Assembly (NCBI RefSeq): GCF_937127095.1
Contig: NZ_CAKZLP010000085.1
Location: 1-64,000 of the forward strand
DNA: 64,000 nucleotides
From: an uncultured Amphritea sp.
GTDB taxonomy: Bacteria; Pseudomonadota; Gammaproteobacteria; Pseudomonadales; Balneatricaceae
Direction of reading: 5' to 3'
The translations under genes and the position numbers were made by a program. The notes below the pieces were generated by a model that was not told the DNA's origin, made no database searches, and saw only the letters and a program-made list of their open reading frames with translations. Shown piece after piece: positions 63,209 through 64,000 of the stretch (its first letter is position 1; every line of letters begins with the position of its first letter).

Positions 63209-63886
63209 ATGTTAATGGCTGACTATAAGATTGCTCCATCAATTCTGTCTGCAGACTTCGCCCGCCTGGGTGAAGAGGTTGAAAATGTCCTTGCAGCAGG
63301 CGCGGATTACGTTCATTTCGATGTCATGGATAATCACTACGTGCCCAACCTGACGATTGGCCCTATGGTGTGTAAGGCGCTGCGTAACCACGGTATCGAA
63401 GCTCCGATCGATGTGCATCTGATGGTCAAGCCGGTTGATCGCCTGATTGGTGATTTTATCGACGCCGGTGCCAGCATCATTACCTTTCATCCGGAAGGCT
63501 CTGAGCATATCGACCGTTCACTGCAGATGATCCGTGATGGGGGTTGTCAATCGGGGTTGGTATTTAATCCGGCAACGCCGCTGAGCTATCTTGATTATGT
63601 GCTGGATAAGGTGGATATGATCCTCCTGATGTCGGTTAACCCGGGTTTTGGTGGTCAGAAATTTATTCCGGCAACCCTGGATAAGCTAAAACAGGCCCGC
63701 GCCATTATCGACAACAGTGGCTATGATATCCGTCTTGAGGTCGACGGGGGCGTGGGTGTTGCAAATATTGCTGAGATCGCCGCAGCCGGTGCGGATACCT
63801 TTGTGGCCGGTTCTGCCATCTTTAATACCGATGACTATAAGGTCACTATCGATACCATGCGGGCAGCGCTGGCAAAGGTTGGCTGA
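63209..63886 (+). CDS. rpe: Ribulose-phosphate 3-epimerase Rpe
   Basis: Interconverts ribulose-5-phosphate and xylulose-5-phosphate in the pentose phosphate pathway. The 225-residue TIM barrel has APSILSADFARLGEEV, HFDVMDNHYVPNLT with catalytic Asp and metal ligand, NPGFGGQKF and EVDGGVG with the second catalytic Asp. ATG 63215 is an alternative start two codons later. Confidence 0.97.
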   Translation: MLMADYKIAPSILSADFARLGEEVENVLAAGADYVHFDVMDNHYVPNLTIGPMVCKALRNHGIEAPIDVHLMVKPVDRLIGDFIDAGASIITFHPEGSEHIDRSLQMIRDGGCQSGLVFNPATPLSYLDYVLDKVDMILLMSVNPGFGGQKFIPATLDKLKQARAIIDNSGYDIRLEVDGGVGVANIAEIAAAGADTFVAGSAIFNTDDYKVTIDTMRAALAKVG

Positions 63887-63953
63887 ACCGCGCTCAAAAG
63901 TGTTGAGAAGTGTTAAAAGGCGTTGAAACCCACAACAGAGTCTGGAAATTCGG

Positions 63954-64000
63954 ATGCAGATAACCGCATTGTATGACGACGCATTGCCCCGACTGGTGCT
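63954..64000 (+). CDS. gph: Phosphoglycolate phosphatase, N-terminal 15 codons (cut by window end)
   Basis: ATG 63954 opens a frame MQITALYDDALPRLV running off the window. In pseudomonads gph follows rpe closely and begins with a similar stretch ending LPRLV before the FDLDGTL motif. The decisive motif lies outside the window, so the call rests on position and this short similarity. Confidence 0.5.
   Translation, partial: MQITALYDDALPRLV

Overview
The window reads as chromosome of a marine-type gammaproteobacterium. Gene content and order (parA-linked cheW and DUF2802, fliK/flhB-C, a full System I ccm operon, zipA-ligA, rpsU-yqeY-dnaG-rpoD, lptD-surA-pdxA-rsmA-apaGH, amgK-murU) suit the Oceanospirillales/Pseudomonadales side of the class. 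I would guess an Oceanospirillaceae relative (Amphritea or Neptunomonas-like), but that name is inference from gene order only.

Layout. 1-2.9 kb: end of a chemotaxis/flagellar neighbourhood (a CheW protein with a GAACCA microsatellite, a DUF2802 protein, an FlhB C-terminal-domain protein and FliK). 3.0-10.0 kb: cytochrome c maturation operon ccmABCDEFGHI, complete, including a 58-residue CcmD. 10.1-18.3 kb: zipA, ligA, a small lipoprotein, a YheU-family protein, a DUF4126 membrane protein, then a CBS-domain protein and mnmC on the minus strand. 18.4-39.0 kb: a surface-polysaccharide island. It begins with rmlBDAC (dTDP-L-rhamnose), is interrupted by a decayed IS5-family transposase, and continues as an AT-rich block of sixteen plus-strand genes. 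39.2-44.3 kb: tRNA-Ile2(CAT) flanked by tRNA-like debris, then the macromolecular synthesis operon rpsU-yqeY-dnaG-rpoD. 44.5-64 kb: housekeeping genes tsaD, plsY, folB, folK, lemA, an M48 protease, a pteridine-reductase-like SDR, cca, glpE, apaH, apaG, rsmA, pdxA, surA, lptD, amgK, murU, djlA, a DUF3530 gene, rpe and the first codons of gph.

The part most worth attention is 22.5-39.0 kb. Six genes match each step from UDP-GlcNAc to a CMP-legionaminic-acid-type nonulosonic acid: a membrane 4,6-dehydratase, a DegT aminotransferase, a NeuD/PglD-like acetyltransferase, a NeuC-like hydrolysing epimerase, a NeuB-like synthase and a NeuA-like cytidylyltransferase. Three more (HisF-like, HisH-like and a PP-loop amidotransferase) form the set linked to acetamidino decoration of such sugars. 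Around them are a PglC-type initiating phosphosugar transferase, a MurJ-family flippase where Wzx would be expected, an AsnB-type amidotransferase, an HpcH/HpaI-family aldolase, a GT-B-like protein and a very T-rich membrane protein that may be the polymerase. Unusual points are the CBS pair fused to the aminotransferase, Glu in place of the catalytic Asp130 in the HisF-like protein, and the aldolase and AsnB, which have no obvious step in the pathway.

The island is bounded by an IS5 remnant inside its left part and by the tRNA with its repeated debris on the right. Its base composition differs sharply from the flanks (sample lines: 16 of 60 G+C at 29581-29640, 33 of 60 at 60541-60600), which points to horizontal acquisition.
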